Below are positions 52,365 through 64,000 of a stretch of 64,000 nt of DNA, piece after piece (the stretch's first letter is position 1; each line of letters begins with the position of its first letter). The stretch comes from Burhinus oedicnemus (taxonomy: Eukaryota; Chordata; Aves; Charadriiformes; Burhinidae). The notes below the pieces were generated by a model, which saw nothing but the letters and a program-made list of their open reading frames with translations, had not been told where the DNA came from and made no database searches. The stretch is taken from assembly GCA_008921705.1 (NCBI GenBank), contig VFFE01009203.1, forward strand, positions 569,909 through 633,908. Reading direction: 5' to 3'. Both the position numbers and the translations under genes were made by a program.

Positions 52365-52865
52365 TTGGGCCAGATAAACACCACAGACTCCACGAGAGAG
52401 AAAACAGATTGATAAATCAGTAACAAAAAACGTGTGCCAGTAACTGGGCTCCTGGATGCCAAGAGCAGCCAGCTCTGCCTGGGTGATCCCTGCTTGTGTG
52501 TGCTGTATGTGGCTGACCGCACACCACTAATCACAGCTGCTGCTAAAAGCAGCGTGGAAGAAGACGGCTGGCAGGGTACAAGTGGGAGGCGGTGGAGACC
52601 AGGCTCTTCCAAAGTGAGAAAATCTTAGAAGTGCCTTGCCGGGCTCTGGGGTGGGGCGATGTGGCAGCTGCCCTGCACACCAGCCTGACCCGTGCCAAAG
52701 CATTTTGTATTGCCCTGTGGCTCATTGACAGTAGGGAACAGAGCCTGAGTAAACTTGGCTTCACGCGAGAAGACAAGTTGATAGCTGACAGTGGAAATTA
52801 CGCTAGTAACAGAACAGCCCTGTGGATTTACTGGGCTGTTGTTGTTAGGACATCATTTTCTTAGT
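52365..52865 (+). other. Unclassified GC-richer block, possible LTR or retrocopy
   Basis: The block starts TGTCGTGGTTTGGGCC, reminiscent of avian LTR starts of the TGTCGTGGTTT type, and is clearly richer in GC and CpG than its flanks. Overlapping open frames exist on both strands: a plus frame that stays open from the codon after a stop near 52546 to 52864, and minus frames at 52259-52612 and 52543-52776. I recognise no protein domain in any of them. It might be a diverged LTR, an exon of a non-coding RNA or an old retrocopy. Confidence 0.35.
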
Positions 52866-54839
52866 TCTACCTGCCCCCAACCATCCAATTTCCAAAACTT
52901 CCATAAATATTTGGCATTAGGATTCAGTTCACCTAACTGTAGCTTTTAAAAAATCAGGTGTCAAGGCTAAGCCATGCTTGTTTCCTTTATAACCAGTAGA
53001 AGTACCTCTGTTTTGTTTTGTTTTATGTTTAAACCCTCTGGTTTTAAGAAAAAATGAGTTTACCCCAAGAGGATCTCCTCTATATTTATTTAGTAGGGAA
53101 AAAGCCAAGAAGACTAGCTAAGACTACAAATAGGATCAGCTCATGGGCCAAAACACCTGTATTTCAGTGTCTATATATCATTGCCCATGTGTGCCAGGAG
53201 GCTAAGGACTCATCATAATCAAGGACAATCTCATCAATACAGTCACTGAAGCCTTGGGAACATGTAGATTCATCCTGAAGTAGTGACTACTCAGCTAAAT
53301 CACTCTCCAGGTTGCACTGGTGGTAACAGCTAGGTGTCCTGTACCTGTAAGGGGAGCTTTGACACATTAATCTCTTACAGGCACTTACATATCCTACCCT
53401 GTGAGCTCATTACCACCACAGAGGCTTAACTTGCAGATGGCCAAAGTCATATTAGATGAATCCCCTCTCAGACACTTGTACTGCACTAATCAAAGCATAT
53501 GAAGAAAAATACAGAAGTCGATCTCCTCATGCGTATTCATTGACTTGAGTGAAGTTACTCTGATTCACTCAAGTGGAATTCATAAATTAAGTTGTACTGT
53601 CACTACGTGCTTGGGAGTGAGGGACGCTTGCCTGGTCACAGGATGATGTCCTTGATTCTCAGAATGAGAAACAGCAAGGCCAGTCAAGTTCCCCCAGTCT
53701 GAAATAACTTTCCCTCATGGAGACTTGGTGTCTTCTATAACATGGCCTGAGCAAACATCCAGTGGAGAAGAAATCCTATTAACTTCAAACTACTGTGGAT
53801 GAGATTTCTAGTTTGTACGTGTGACCTATTGCAAACCAAAGCGTTTGTCGCCTCAGCAACTCAGATAAGTTTCTAAGAGAGGACTGAAGGAGGATGGCTG
53901 TCTGAAGGACGAATTATCTTGCATCAGCTTTATTTTTTTGGATGAAAAATTCCTGCCCACAGGACCTTTGGCCATAAAACAACAAGAAGGACATAAAACA
54001 TGAAATGGATTTATTTCTGTCTATTGAAACATGATCACTTTGCTAATAAATCTCTCTTTTGAATGGGAATGAAGGCATGCTGTGTGGTCTGTAATTACCA
54101 CGATCAGGCAGTTTTCCATCTTCCACAAAGCTAGGGGTTTATTTGTGGGGGCATTTTTTACAGATATCTCTGTGCATAGTTTGAAGGTCAAATTCAGCAG
54201 TGTAGGGTATGGGTACAACTACATTAGCTTCAGCTCAGTCTTTGGGCATTTGACGCTGAGCCTGTACAGCATAACACTGAACACTTTCCTCAGCTCAAAG
54301 TGGAAATAAAGTTCTTTATGGCTTCTTTGCAAATCACACACTTCTCCGCTCCATCGTTTGCTTGCTAAGAAAAGTTCTACCGTCATAAGAAATGAAGATT
54401 TTATTTTACTGAAAAAAGTTATGATTTGAAATCAATGTAAATTCCTTAAAATTGCTAAGGGTTAAAGAAAATGTGGACTTTATGTCCCTGAACTGATTTA
54501 AAATATTTGCCATAATTGTATCGTCTCTAACATTGTATGGATTGTATTAATGTGTTTCAATATGTTTGTGGGTTCGCAAAGATCTAAGCAGTCAGAGCGT
54601 GAGAAACAGACGCTGAGTTGCTTCTTTCTGATGAGCAGGACAGCACAGTTGTGGGTCAGAAAACACAGGGCACTTCAGGCATATTTCCTCATTTGACTAG
54701 AGACAGCAAAAGGCTGCAACAAATAAAGATAAAATAGGTCATTTAGAGTTGCTGTGAAACAAGATTTGACCAGCGCAAGGCACAGATCTCTCATTAAGGC
54801 CTTTCAATCAGCTTCATTCTGCATTTGTGGTCGTCATTA
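52866..54839. other. Intergenic, nothing recognised
   Basis: AT-rich sequence. One perfect 10-base inverted repeat (53543-53552 and 53565-53574) is noted in the findings. Short ORFs only. Confidence 0.7.
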
Positions 54840-55110
54840 GGGCCCGTGGGGTGGGTGCCATTTTTGAAGAGCAGGACACTCTTAACTGACGGGGTCCTTT
54901 GAACGCGGGGCTAAGCAACGCCTCAGGGCTGCCAGCTCCAGCACAACGCTGAAGCTCCTTTCCCCTTCTCCGTACCCAGAATGTCAGACAGGGCTGCGGA
55001 GTAAGTCAAGTAACCTGCCACGCAGCCGCCGCTGCGGCCTGGGGGCACCGAGCAATGTTGAGGCTATGAACTAATGTCGAACTCCACAAAGATGGCGGAT
55101 AGCCCAGGCT
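54840..55110. promoter_or_regulatory. Isolated CpG-rich block with a YY1-type site
   Basis: About 17 CpG dinucleotides fall within some 270 bases, in a region where CpG is otherwise rare. AAGATGGCGG (55089-55098) matches the core of the YY1 motif found at many mammalian transcript 5' ends. It also contains GC-rich words such as GCAGCCGCCGCTGCGG. This could be a small CpG-island promoter of an unannotated transcript, or an enhancer kept unmethylated. No ORF or repeat family explains it. Confidence 0.45.
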
Positions 55111-58048
55111 GTGGGGGAGGTGGAAATGGGAATTAATTGTGACTCTTGAGCCCAGTGTGCATGCATGAATGCTCAAACCTGAATGACTTCCACAACCGCA
55201 TTTCAGAACATGTCAAGTGAGAAAGGAAAGACTTTTCCTCCCCAGTTTTCAATGTACTTTAATGTTTTCATTATCATCTGACAGCTCAGTTACAGTTTGC
55301 TATTGAAAAGCTTTGCATTGCATTGCAGAGAATTGGCACCTAAACGTAACAATTAGCCTTATTCAGTAAAATACCTACATTCCACAGAATCGCAGACAAG
55401 TCACAAACAAAACCTATCAGTAATTTTAATCACATAATTCATGTATCTGGGCTGTGTTTGCAGATAAATCTCTCCTGAAAAAATTCTTCTGCAAGAAAAG
55501 AGCATGTTTAAAGTGGAGGTAATAAATGGGAAGACATGTGTTGAAGCAGACCCACTGATTCATTTCTTTGTTGTCAGATTTTTACATGCTTTTTCCTCAA
55601 GTAAAATTTCAACGTTGCAGAAAAAAAGGTGTTTTAAGAAATATTACTTTTCCAGCATCCACAGAGAGAAAGAAAGAAAAATCTCCTGACTCTAGAATAT
55701 TCACACATTTAATTTTTCCTTTGTCATCCCAAGCTGCTTATGATTATGCAGGCACCACAGTCTCTGAAGTACACATGATAAAATGCCCCTGGTTTTGGCA
55801 AAATTTTATATTTGGTTATGACTTCACACAGGCAGAAAGGTGAGGAAGGTGGTAAATGCTCTGGATGAAGTCTATTTCCAGACACTTAATGTAAAGACTA
55901 AATCTTAGAAAACTGGCTTTTCTGCTTCCCAAGCTGCCATTTATCAAGATACATTTTGAACAGAGCTCCCTGGACTGTGCTAAATATTAATTATTTGAAA
56001 AAAAGAAGCTCTTAACCACATAGGCTGTGCACTGAGCTGTGGGATATGGGACCATACTCGTGGGTACAGCAGTCAGGAGCTGTATCTATAAGGTACTAAC
56101 TATGTGTCTTATGTATCTGCTGGTCCCCATTACTAGTAGCACTTGAGCAAACTAAATTTAATAGTCTTATATAAAAGCTAAAAATTCCCAGAGAACCATG
56201 AAATCCACTGTACTGCAGACAGACAGAGCGCATCATAGCCCTGAGAGCTTTACCTCAAGCTAACCTGCACAGTGGCATAGTCCATACAAATCCACTCAGT
56301 ATCCTGGACCTTTCCTTGTGTAGTTACTCCAGGTTGAAGTCTGTGTGATTCCAAATTTTCACTGATTTAGCATAAGAGCTGAATGAAAGCAAGCTGAAGA
56401 ATGTCTGCATGTGCCGCAAGCCCACCTCTGATTGTCATGCTTTCCATTGCTGCATTCACCTAAATCAAATGTAACATGGTGTACACATCAGCTCTTTAGA
56501 CTCGTGAAAACCTTTGAAAGCAGACTTTCAGTATCTGAGTCCATCACTCACACAGGTCCTGCCCCTCATCCTCTCACCTCCCCCATGCAGGCACAGTGGA
56601 ATACAGAAATAGAGATGGAAACAGGGAGAAAAATATAGATTCTTGGGAATACACAGAAAACCTGTTGGTTTAAGGCAGTTTTAGGTTTATGGACCTTGGC
56701 TTAAAGCCTCATTGATGATGACATATGAAGAGAGAGAGAAAACATTGGTTTTGTGTGGGAAACTTCCACAGGTGGGGTTTGAGGTAAGACAAAAGCACCA
56801 CTTTCTCTCAAATAATCTGGAAATTAGGAAGTTCATGTAGCTATATTCTTTACCTAGCCAACCTTTGCTATCCCTTCCCTTTTTCTCCTTTTCACTTAAG
56901 CCTAATTCATTTACCTCCTTCTGCAATGGCCTTTTGCTCACCTATTCTAACCACTGAAGAGATTAGGGAAGCCAAAAAGCAATGCAAAATTTCAATTGTT
57001 TCTTTAGCCACAAAAGCGCTATTTTACCAGGGGGTAGAGGCATGACCAATGTATGCAAATAGCATCTACAAGAATTCAGAGACCTTTAGCTCTTGATGGG
57101 ATGGGGGTGCCCTGCCTTGGCTCTGCTGGCTTGAACACTGTAGATCCAGGCTGCTGTTTGGAGGAACCAACCTGTAGACCGAAGTGCTTGGGCTTGGCAC
57201 CTTTCTTTCCCAGGGTACTCAAGGCTCACGTAATAGAGAAACTTTCCCTTTTAGGCTAGACCAAGAATGTCTATGCTCTAAGGGGAAAACAAAGGATCAG
57301 TTTCCCAGCCATAGGCCATGGGCTGATACTCCCCAGGGTTGGGTCTGTATGCCATGTTTTTTAGCACAGAAGACAGCACAGGACCCAGCCTCTTGCGTAC
57401 ATGGGATTTCTGGAAACCAAGGCAAAGCACTGCTTTAGGTTGCCTCAATTATGAGTGCATGAGATAGAGAGAGACAGATTCATAATTTTGATAATAGCGG
57501 AACTCATGCCAATCCAGGCACTTTTGCAACACCAAATTAGATTCCGGCCTTAGCCATTTCATAGTAGCTGTGCAATCTGTTACCAGCTTAAGAGCAATCC
57601 TACGCAGTCCTGGCAACCCTAAGGAGTCGAACACGCTTTGAGGAGGCCCTCAACGGAAAAACACATTTAATACTCAACAGCTTTTTATTAAAACTTTTAA
57701 AATTTGCATTATCTGCTCACTGATTTTGAGGCCTTTAGGGTATTCTTCTCTCACATTGTCAAGATTTTCTCTCCGCCTACAAAGTTTAGCACCTTTTTGT
57801 TTTTAATTTGGATTTCGAACAGTAGAAGGAAAAGTTCTGAAACAGTAAAATCATTGACTAGCATTACATAGAAAACATCACAGAAGTGGGAAACAATCTG
57901 TATAAATATATTTATAACATCCTAATTAATACACAAGCCTTACCTTCATTCATCAACAAATGAATCTTTCCTTATTCTGGTCTATCCTGTTCTAGCTAAT
58001 TTAAACCTTTCCCAGTTTTTAGATCACAGAGAGCAAAGGGAAAGCAAA
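55111..58048. other. Intergenic, nothing recognised
   Basis: 2.9 kb, AT-rich. An ATGCAAAT octamer lies at 57053-57060, three bases after a CCAAT pentamer, but no other promoter signal supports it. ORFs are all below 95 codons. Confidence 0.7.
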
Positions 58049-58450
58049 CTTATGAGGAAAGGCTGAGGGACTTGGGTCTTTTTAGTCTGGAGAAGAGAAG
58101 GCTGAGGGGGGATCTCAATGCTTACAAATACTTAAAGGGAGGGTGCTGGGAGGATGGCATCAGTCTTTTTGCAGTGGTGCCCAGTGACAGGACAAGAGGT
58201 AATGGGCACAAACTTGAACGTAGGAAGTTCCATCTGAACATGAGGAGGAACTTCTTTCCTTTGAGGGTGGCAGAGCACTGGAAGAGGCTGCCCAGAGAGG
58301 TGGTGGAGTCTCTGACTCTGGAGACATTCAAAACCTGCCTGGACACCATCCTGTGCAACCTGCTCTAGGTGAACCTGCTCTGGCAGGGAGGTTGGACTAG
58401 ATGATCTCCAGAGGTCCCTTCCAATCCCTGTGGTTCTGTGATTCTGTGAA
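58049..58450 (+). mobile_element. CR1 LINE, 3'-terminal fragment with C-terminus of ORF2
   Basis: The plus strand encodes the last roughly 110 residues of the CR1 polymerase in one open frame ([20 protein letters not shown]; then [19 protein letters not shown]), ending with a stop at CTAG. The 3' UTR follows, with GGTTGGACTAGATGATCTCC, CCCTTCCAATCCCTGTGG and terminal TTCTGTGATTCTGTGA repeats. About 400 bp; 5'-truncated. The 3' UTR differs from that of the 37 kb copy, so the two belong to different CR1 subfamilies. The reading frame of the retained part is intact, which suggests it is younger than the 37 kb copy. Confidence 0.96.
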
Positions 58451-61400
58451 ACTGGTGGCACATATGTCAGAACTTGCATGCATGCCAGAAAATGGTGTTT
58501 CATGTGACCTGAAAGGTTTTGCCACCCACTGGCTTAAAGGCTCATCCAATCCTACTGGTGTGCACCAGTGGCTGCTACTATTTTGTAATAGCGGAAGATA
58601 ACACAGAAATGAGTAGAATATATGTATATAATAGAAACATTCTCACAAACTGAGAACATACCTGAGCTACTTACAGTTACCACACACTGGGAAGACAAAA
58701 TTGTATAAAATTTCCTTGCTGATCTACTGCAAACATCGGCACAACAAAAGCCATTCCTCCCATAAAATTGGTGCCACTTTTGCCAACACATTTCTACAAG
58801 CAGAAATGTTATCATTACTTCTTAAGTCCATCATCCTTGTGCTGTGACTTATCTCTGAATCTTAGTTTCTTCAAGACTGCAAGTGTACTAATGCATTAGG
58901 TAATCATAATAGTTGCTTGTCTACTTATACCACCTCGAATCAAAGTAGAATTTATTTAGCAATAATGCAAAAATATTCTGAACACATGAAATTAAGTTGC
59001 TCCAAATGGTGATGCTTTTAAATGCTGAACATGATACTTTATTGAAGTAAGGAAATTTCCTAACAAACAGCTCTATTATTTCTTTTCTTCATTTCAGAGT
59101 TTCTGACTATTTCCTTCTCTGATTCCTGCTGCCTTTATTCTTCATATGGATTTTAAAACAAGACTTCACGTTAAATGTTTCATAATGAGCATGAAAAGAC
59201 TTAAATTCTTGTTGCTCCGAGTACTTGGGAGTTTCCCCCAGAGTGGCTTTTGGCTACCCTTAATCTGCAGTTTTTAATTCTGGTGGAGCAACAGAATAAA
59301 GTAACAGGCTCAAATTCAGATGCTCTCTTTCATCAGGTAACAAATGGTCAGCCCTCTAAGAAAGCGTATGCCCAGTCCGTCTGTATCGCACTCCACTTGT
59401 GCCATGCATATAGGTAGGAAGAAGCAGTCTCCTATGTCCCAGGGTCTCAAACATTCAAGCAATAGAGAAGTCCATTGTGCTGTGGAAAAGCCTGTGGCTG
59501 CTAAAAAGATTTGTGTTTCTTTAGAGTGACAGCTGAGCTTCATAGTCCAAGATTTTTGTGCTAGAGCAGTACAAGTAATGCCTGTACAACAGAGCATCAG
59601 CTGACATTTGCTGGGGTGCCTGGAGAAGGAAGCAGCTGGAAAGAAATTAAAATCATTCATTCTTGTGCAATTTAAGATGCATTTATTACACCAGTGCATC
59701 AGTTCAGAACTTCATATAGTTGATTTTATTTTCCGGTCAAAACTTGGTTAATTTACACTTTCATCGTAATTCCTGGATTTTAACGGTATTCCAATTTTAT
59801 ATTTTTTTATCTCCCAGCAAGTTTCTAGGGGAAACTAGGTTTAATTCTTGGTTTTAAAGGATGTTTCCAGATTGTTTATGATTTTTTCATTTTTGTAAAA
59901 ATCAAGATTGCAGAAGCAATTATTTTTAGATATTAGTCTTGACTGTATAAATTGTTTAAGGCTCTTGGGTTTTTTTATTTATTTGACCATGTAAGTCTGT
60001 TGCATCTGAATAACATCCAGATACAAGTCTATGCTAACCCAAAAGAAACCCTAACAAAACAGACTCACTGGGCGGATGGCAGTATGTTTTGTCCGGGTAT
60101 CTGGTCTGGACGATCAAGGGATCATGCACGGTTGCACTTTCTCCTTTCGGTCCACACACAGATGAAGACACCACCAAGGTTTACCATGCTTCTTCCAACT
60201 CCCAAAATACCTTTGGCGTGTGATCAGGCAGAAGGATGCCCTAGTTACAAAAGAAACACTTTCTGTGATCTTCTATGTAATGAAAAAAATAGGAGACTTA
60301 CATGAGCTCTGATATGGTTATAAAATCTCTTACAAACACTTAGCAATGTGTGTTGGCTACTCAGCTTGAAAACATGATGGTGTTTCAATCACAAAATTAA
60401 TCTCTGGAAGCCCATATGAAATGAGATACCTCCCACCTTTTGGCCAGGGAAAAATATCCCATGGGACATAGTTTGACCTTACTTGAACTCCAGATAAGCA
60501 GTCGCAGAGTATGCAAGTATATAGTTTCCTCTTACGTGTACTTACAGGAATTACTGAACATTAGCTAGGCAAAGCATGCAGTCACTAAAGTGATACATGA
60601 ATGACATTATTTAACCAAAAGAATGCTTGTCATGGTACAGTACCAGGAAAAAAAAAAAATGATCCCAACTTAAATCTTTGTAACAACTATAAAGGCCTGT
60701 TTAATGGCATCTTTCCTAAGACTGTCAGTGTTATAAAGACGAAAGTACCTTTGCTATAATTCTTTGTAAGTGCCTCATCCTTCAGTAGTAATGTTCTGCA
60801 TGTTTGCTCAAAGGCAGCAGGCATACAGGTGACTAGCAGATGGATGACTCTTCTCAAAATTGCTTTCATGAAAGACAGGTGAAGGCAGAATTGTAATATT
60901 TCTTGCAGGATTAAAGTGTTCAGGAAAATGATCAATGGGCATAGTCACACCAATTCCAGTGAATTTGTCAACCCTGTGCAAAACTTAATTTGATGTTACT
61001 GTAGGGTTTGGGGCTTTATTAAAAGGACTTTCCAAATATAAGGGATTACTTTGTACATCTCAGCAGATGAAGTTGCTGACATAATTGTCCTAAAACTGCC
61101 AGATGGTATCAGCTATTCATCATTGCTCAGTTAGACAGAATCAGACCACAACATTTATATACAACCCAGAAAAATACCAGCATGCTTCACAGATACCAAG
61201 AAGGTTAATCCCAGCATCCCTGAAATGGCTGAAATAGTCCCGCTGTTACAGGAAAAAAATGTTCTTTTCCCTCAGGCTGCTCAAATTTGAGGGAGAGGAA
61301 TTTCAAGGCCTGGGAAAAAAGCAAGTGGATGTATGTCAACAGCTTTGTTATAATCAATTATTTACACTTCAGACCCTATCACATTCTTTCACCTCTAGTA

Positions 61401-62400
61401 ATTAATGTGCTGTAAGATCCATATCTCAAACTTTCTCCTCTGTCCATGGCTCTTGATGTCTCTGTTCATCTTGTAATAGGGTGCCATCACTTCACTTTGA
61501 AGATAAAATGATCGCATCAACAAACACTGGACAGAAGTGAACCATCTAATAAAAAGTTCCTGTATTGTCTAAAGTGGTTGTTTCAAGGTATAACCACTGA
61601 AAACAAAATGTAGGCCTGTTTCTGCATCTGATATACACTGGTTTGTAACATGTTATGCTCAGAAGGCAACATTTATTTCTTGGTCATCTTCTTGTTTGGT
61701 TTTGGGTTTGGTTTTCTTTTTCTTGCCCTGCTAATTCCCCCCTCTCTTCCCTTCTTTCCTATAGCTCTTGGTTGGTTTACACTGATCTCAGCTTTTCTTT
61801 GCACAGGTCCCAACAGTACAAATTCCTAGCACATAACTGGAGCTCCTACTTGTTTCAATAATACTGGTAAAGCTAATCTACTTAAATGGGTTAATCAACC
61901 TCAAGGAAGGTAATTCCACCTTTCTGAAGAATTATGTAAGTGATGAGATTACTTCTTAGAGTGTCAGCAATTTGAGGGCCTCCACCTTTGCTCTATTTCT
62001 TTATGTTAGAAATAAAGACCTTTTCTATGTGTATTCTTTTAAAAATAAAAAGACTCAAATATTTACAGGTGGTATTCAAATGACTTAAATTTGTCTGTCT
62101 AGAGGTCAAGTTCTTAGTCTAAACTAATTGTCCAAAAGTCAACGGAGAGATAGACCAGCTGCAAAGTGTTATTCTACTAATCTTAGATGTTTATCTTAAG
62201 ATTGGATAAATGGCTCTATAGAGATATAAGTCTCTGTTAACTGCAGAGGCTACCTTAATGAGTAGTTTAGACTATATGGCTAATTTCAATTGATAAAGTT
62301 CAGAGAAATAACAGTGTGTCTGCCTATCTCCTGCCCCCTGCACACTTGACTGCATTATTAAAATCCATCATGGTATTTTTGGAGAAAAACTTTCAGAAAT
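58451..62400. other. Intergenic, nothing recognised
   Basis: 3.9 kb of AT-rich sequence with short ORFs (up to 127 codons, minus strand 59316-59699) that show no domain. Confidence 0.7.
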
Positions 62401-63471
62401 GGTATTGGGTTTACATGGCAAGGTTTTGCTAGTGGGAGAGCTGCAGAGGTGGCTTCTGTGAGAAGACACCAGAAGCCACCCCCATGTCCAATACAGCCAG
62501 TTCCAACCAGCTCCAAGAAGGACCCGCTGCTGGCAAAAGCTGAGCCCATCAGTGATGGTGGTAGCACCTCTGGGATAACATAGTTAAGAAGGGGAAAAAA
62601 CTGCTGCACAGCAGCAGCTGGGAGAGAGGAATGAGAAAATGTCAGAGCAACAACCCTGCAGACACCAAAGTCAGTGAAGAAGGAGAGGGAGAAGGTGCTC
62701 CAGGCACAGGAGCAGAGATTGCCCTGCGGCCCGTGGTGAAGACCATGGTGAGGCAGGCTGTCCCCCTGCAGCCCATGGAGGTTAATGGTGGAGCAGATAT
62801 CCACCTGCAGCCCATGGACAACCCCAAGCCAGAGCAGGTGGATGCGCCCTGAAGGAAGCTGCAGCCCATGGACAGCCTATGCTGGAGCAGGTTTTCTGGC
62901 AGGACCTGTGACCCCATGGGGGACCACACTGGATCAGTCTGTTCCTGAGGGACTGCACTCTGTGGAAAGTACCCACAGTGGAGCAGTTTGTAGAAAACTG
63001 CTGCCTGAGGGCAGTACCCACGTTGGAGAAGTTGGTGGAGAACTGTCTCCTGTGGGAGGACCCTATGCTGGAGCAGGGGAAGAGTGTGAGGAGGAAGGAG
63101 CGGCAGAGGCAATGTGTGATGAACTGACCACAACCGCCATTCCCCGTCCCATTGCATGGTTCGGGGGGAGGAGGTAGAGAAATTGGGAGTAAAGTTGAGC
63201 CTGGGGAGAAGGGAGGGATGGGGGAAAGGTGTTTTTTTATGTTTGTTCTTATTTCTGACTATCCCACTCTGTTATTAATTGGCATTAAATTAAATTAATT
63301 TCCCCAAGTTGAATCTGTTTTGCCTGTGATTGTAATTATTCAGTGACCTTCCTGTCTTTATTTCGACCCATAGGTTTTTAACTGTATTTTCTTGCCTGTC
63401 CTGTTGATGGAGCAGGAGTGGTAGAGTGGCTTTGTGGGCACGTGGTGGCCAGCCAAGGTCAACCCACCACA
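62401..63471 (+). mobile_element. Avian ERV LTR-like repeat with internal minisatellite structure
   Basis: From TGGGTTTACATGGCAAGG (about 62406) to GTCAACCCACCACA (63471) the sequence follows a dispersed avian repeat I remember, annotated as an endogenous-retrovirus LTR; the exact family name is uncertain. The middle (about 62720-63075) is built of some eight imperfect 40-54 bp units. Each opens with a CCCATGG-like word and closes with a GCTGGAGCAG-like word. The last third has TTAAATTAAATTAATTTCCC, which in the remembered consensus overlaps the poly(A) signal (here changed from AATAAA to ATTAAA), then CTGTTTTGCCTGTGATTG. No gag, pol or env is adjacent, so it would be a solo LTR. ORFs within it are accidental. 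Target-site duplications are not clear. Confidence 0.7.
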
Positions 63472-64000
63472 GTAACTCAGTTGATTTTCGTCCCTTGAGA
63501 GTGGCCATCATGAGTGAGCCAGCATTTATCATTGGTAGTCACACATTGGTATCTGATCTCAGAGGGACGACCTCATGTATGCAGAGAAGAAATATTCTTT
63601 CAGATATTCTAGTGTAGATCTGCAGGTGAAGAAAATATTGTTTCTTTACTGATGATACTTCTAAGCTCTTTGTGAAATCTAAGGAGAATTCAAAAAGTAT
63701 CCAGTAAGGTCAGTGGGTTGCATTTTTTCTGACAAGGGATTTCAGAAAACTACAATACAATTGGAGAAAGCTGATAATCCAAGAGACCTGTTTGAAAAGA
63801 GCTGAACTGAATGTTTCTTTTAGACCGTATCACCAAACTCAGACTTTTAACACTAAAATTGACAATACCACTCCTTCAGTTTTTCTTGAAAGGCTTCCAA
63901 ATAATTACTTCACAGACAATATTATATTTCACTACCTCATCATTTCATTCTTGTTCAGAAATAATTGCAAAAAGCATGCTTTACCATATATTATTATCTG
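63472..64000. other. Intergenic, nothing recognised
   Basis: AT-rich sequence to the window edge; no feature seen. Confidence 0.7.

Noticed and set aside
57046..57060. CCAAT plus ATGCAAAT octamer as a promoter
   Set aside because: No TATA, CpG enrichment or transcript-like sequence nearby; likely chance.
62358..63177. ORFs of 130-171 codons on both strands
   Set aside because: They lie within the LTR-like repeat and its tandem units; open frames there are a product of the repeat structure.
1..64000. CRISPR arrays, tRNA, rRNA or snRNA genes and full proviruses
   Set aside because: No regularly spaced repeats, no cloverleaf or snRNA-like sequence and no gag, pol or env reading frames were seen.

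Overview
The window looks like vertebrate, and specifically avian, nuclear DNA. It has one large intron-split gene with a GC-rich CpG-island start, several chicken-repeat-1 (CR1) LINE copies, an avian-type endogenous-retrovirus LTR-like repeat, and AT-rich non-coding sequence with scattered microsatellites. The LTR-like repeat resembles one I remember from neoavian genomes, so a non-galliform bird is my guess, but that rests on memory and not on a search.

The only protein-coding gene I can support is the 5' end of FREM2 (FRAS1-related extracellular matrix protein 2) on the minus strand. Exon 1 (9504-14655) is a single uninterrupted 5.15 kb coding exon. It holds the signal peptide, the N-terminal domain and about eleven and a half of the twelve CSPG repeats. 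Exon 2 (6044-6133) completes the reading across a phase-1 junction. The gene runs off the left edge; positions 1-6043 are intron 2, and I could not recognise exon 3 there. The promoter and CpG island lie at about 13.7-15.5 kb, with three CCAAT boxes and a GC box upstream of the ATG.

The remaining 48 kb (15.5-64 kb) lies upstream of FREM2 and has no supportable protein-coding gene. In mammals FREM2 is also flanked on its 5' side by a long gene-poor interval. This part holds CR1 fragments (about 30.98-31.13, 32.35-32.50, 37.03-38.06 and 58.05-58.45 kb), a diverged tandem duplication of unknown origin (36.16-37.02 kb), a candidate solo LTR with TATA box and poly(A) signal (41.8-42.2 kb), an unclassified gene-like or LTR-like block (52.36-52.87 kb), an isolated CpG-rich block with a YY1-type site (54.84-55.11 kb), and an ERV LTR-like element with internal minisatellite structure (62.4-63.47 kb).

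The most interesting observation is in intron 1 of FREM2. Reading on past the weak exon 1 donor adds 64 residues that include a strongly hydrophobic, membrane-span-like stretch and a short charged tail. It then meets a stop codon, followed six bases later by a perfect AATAAA. The sequence could therefore encode a short, membrane-anchored FREM2 isoform made by intronic polyadenylation. This is a hypothesis; AT-rich DNA can give hydrophobic translations by chance.
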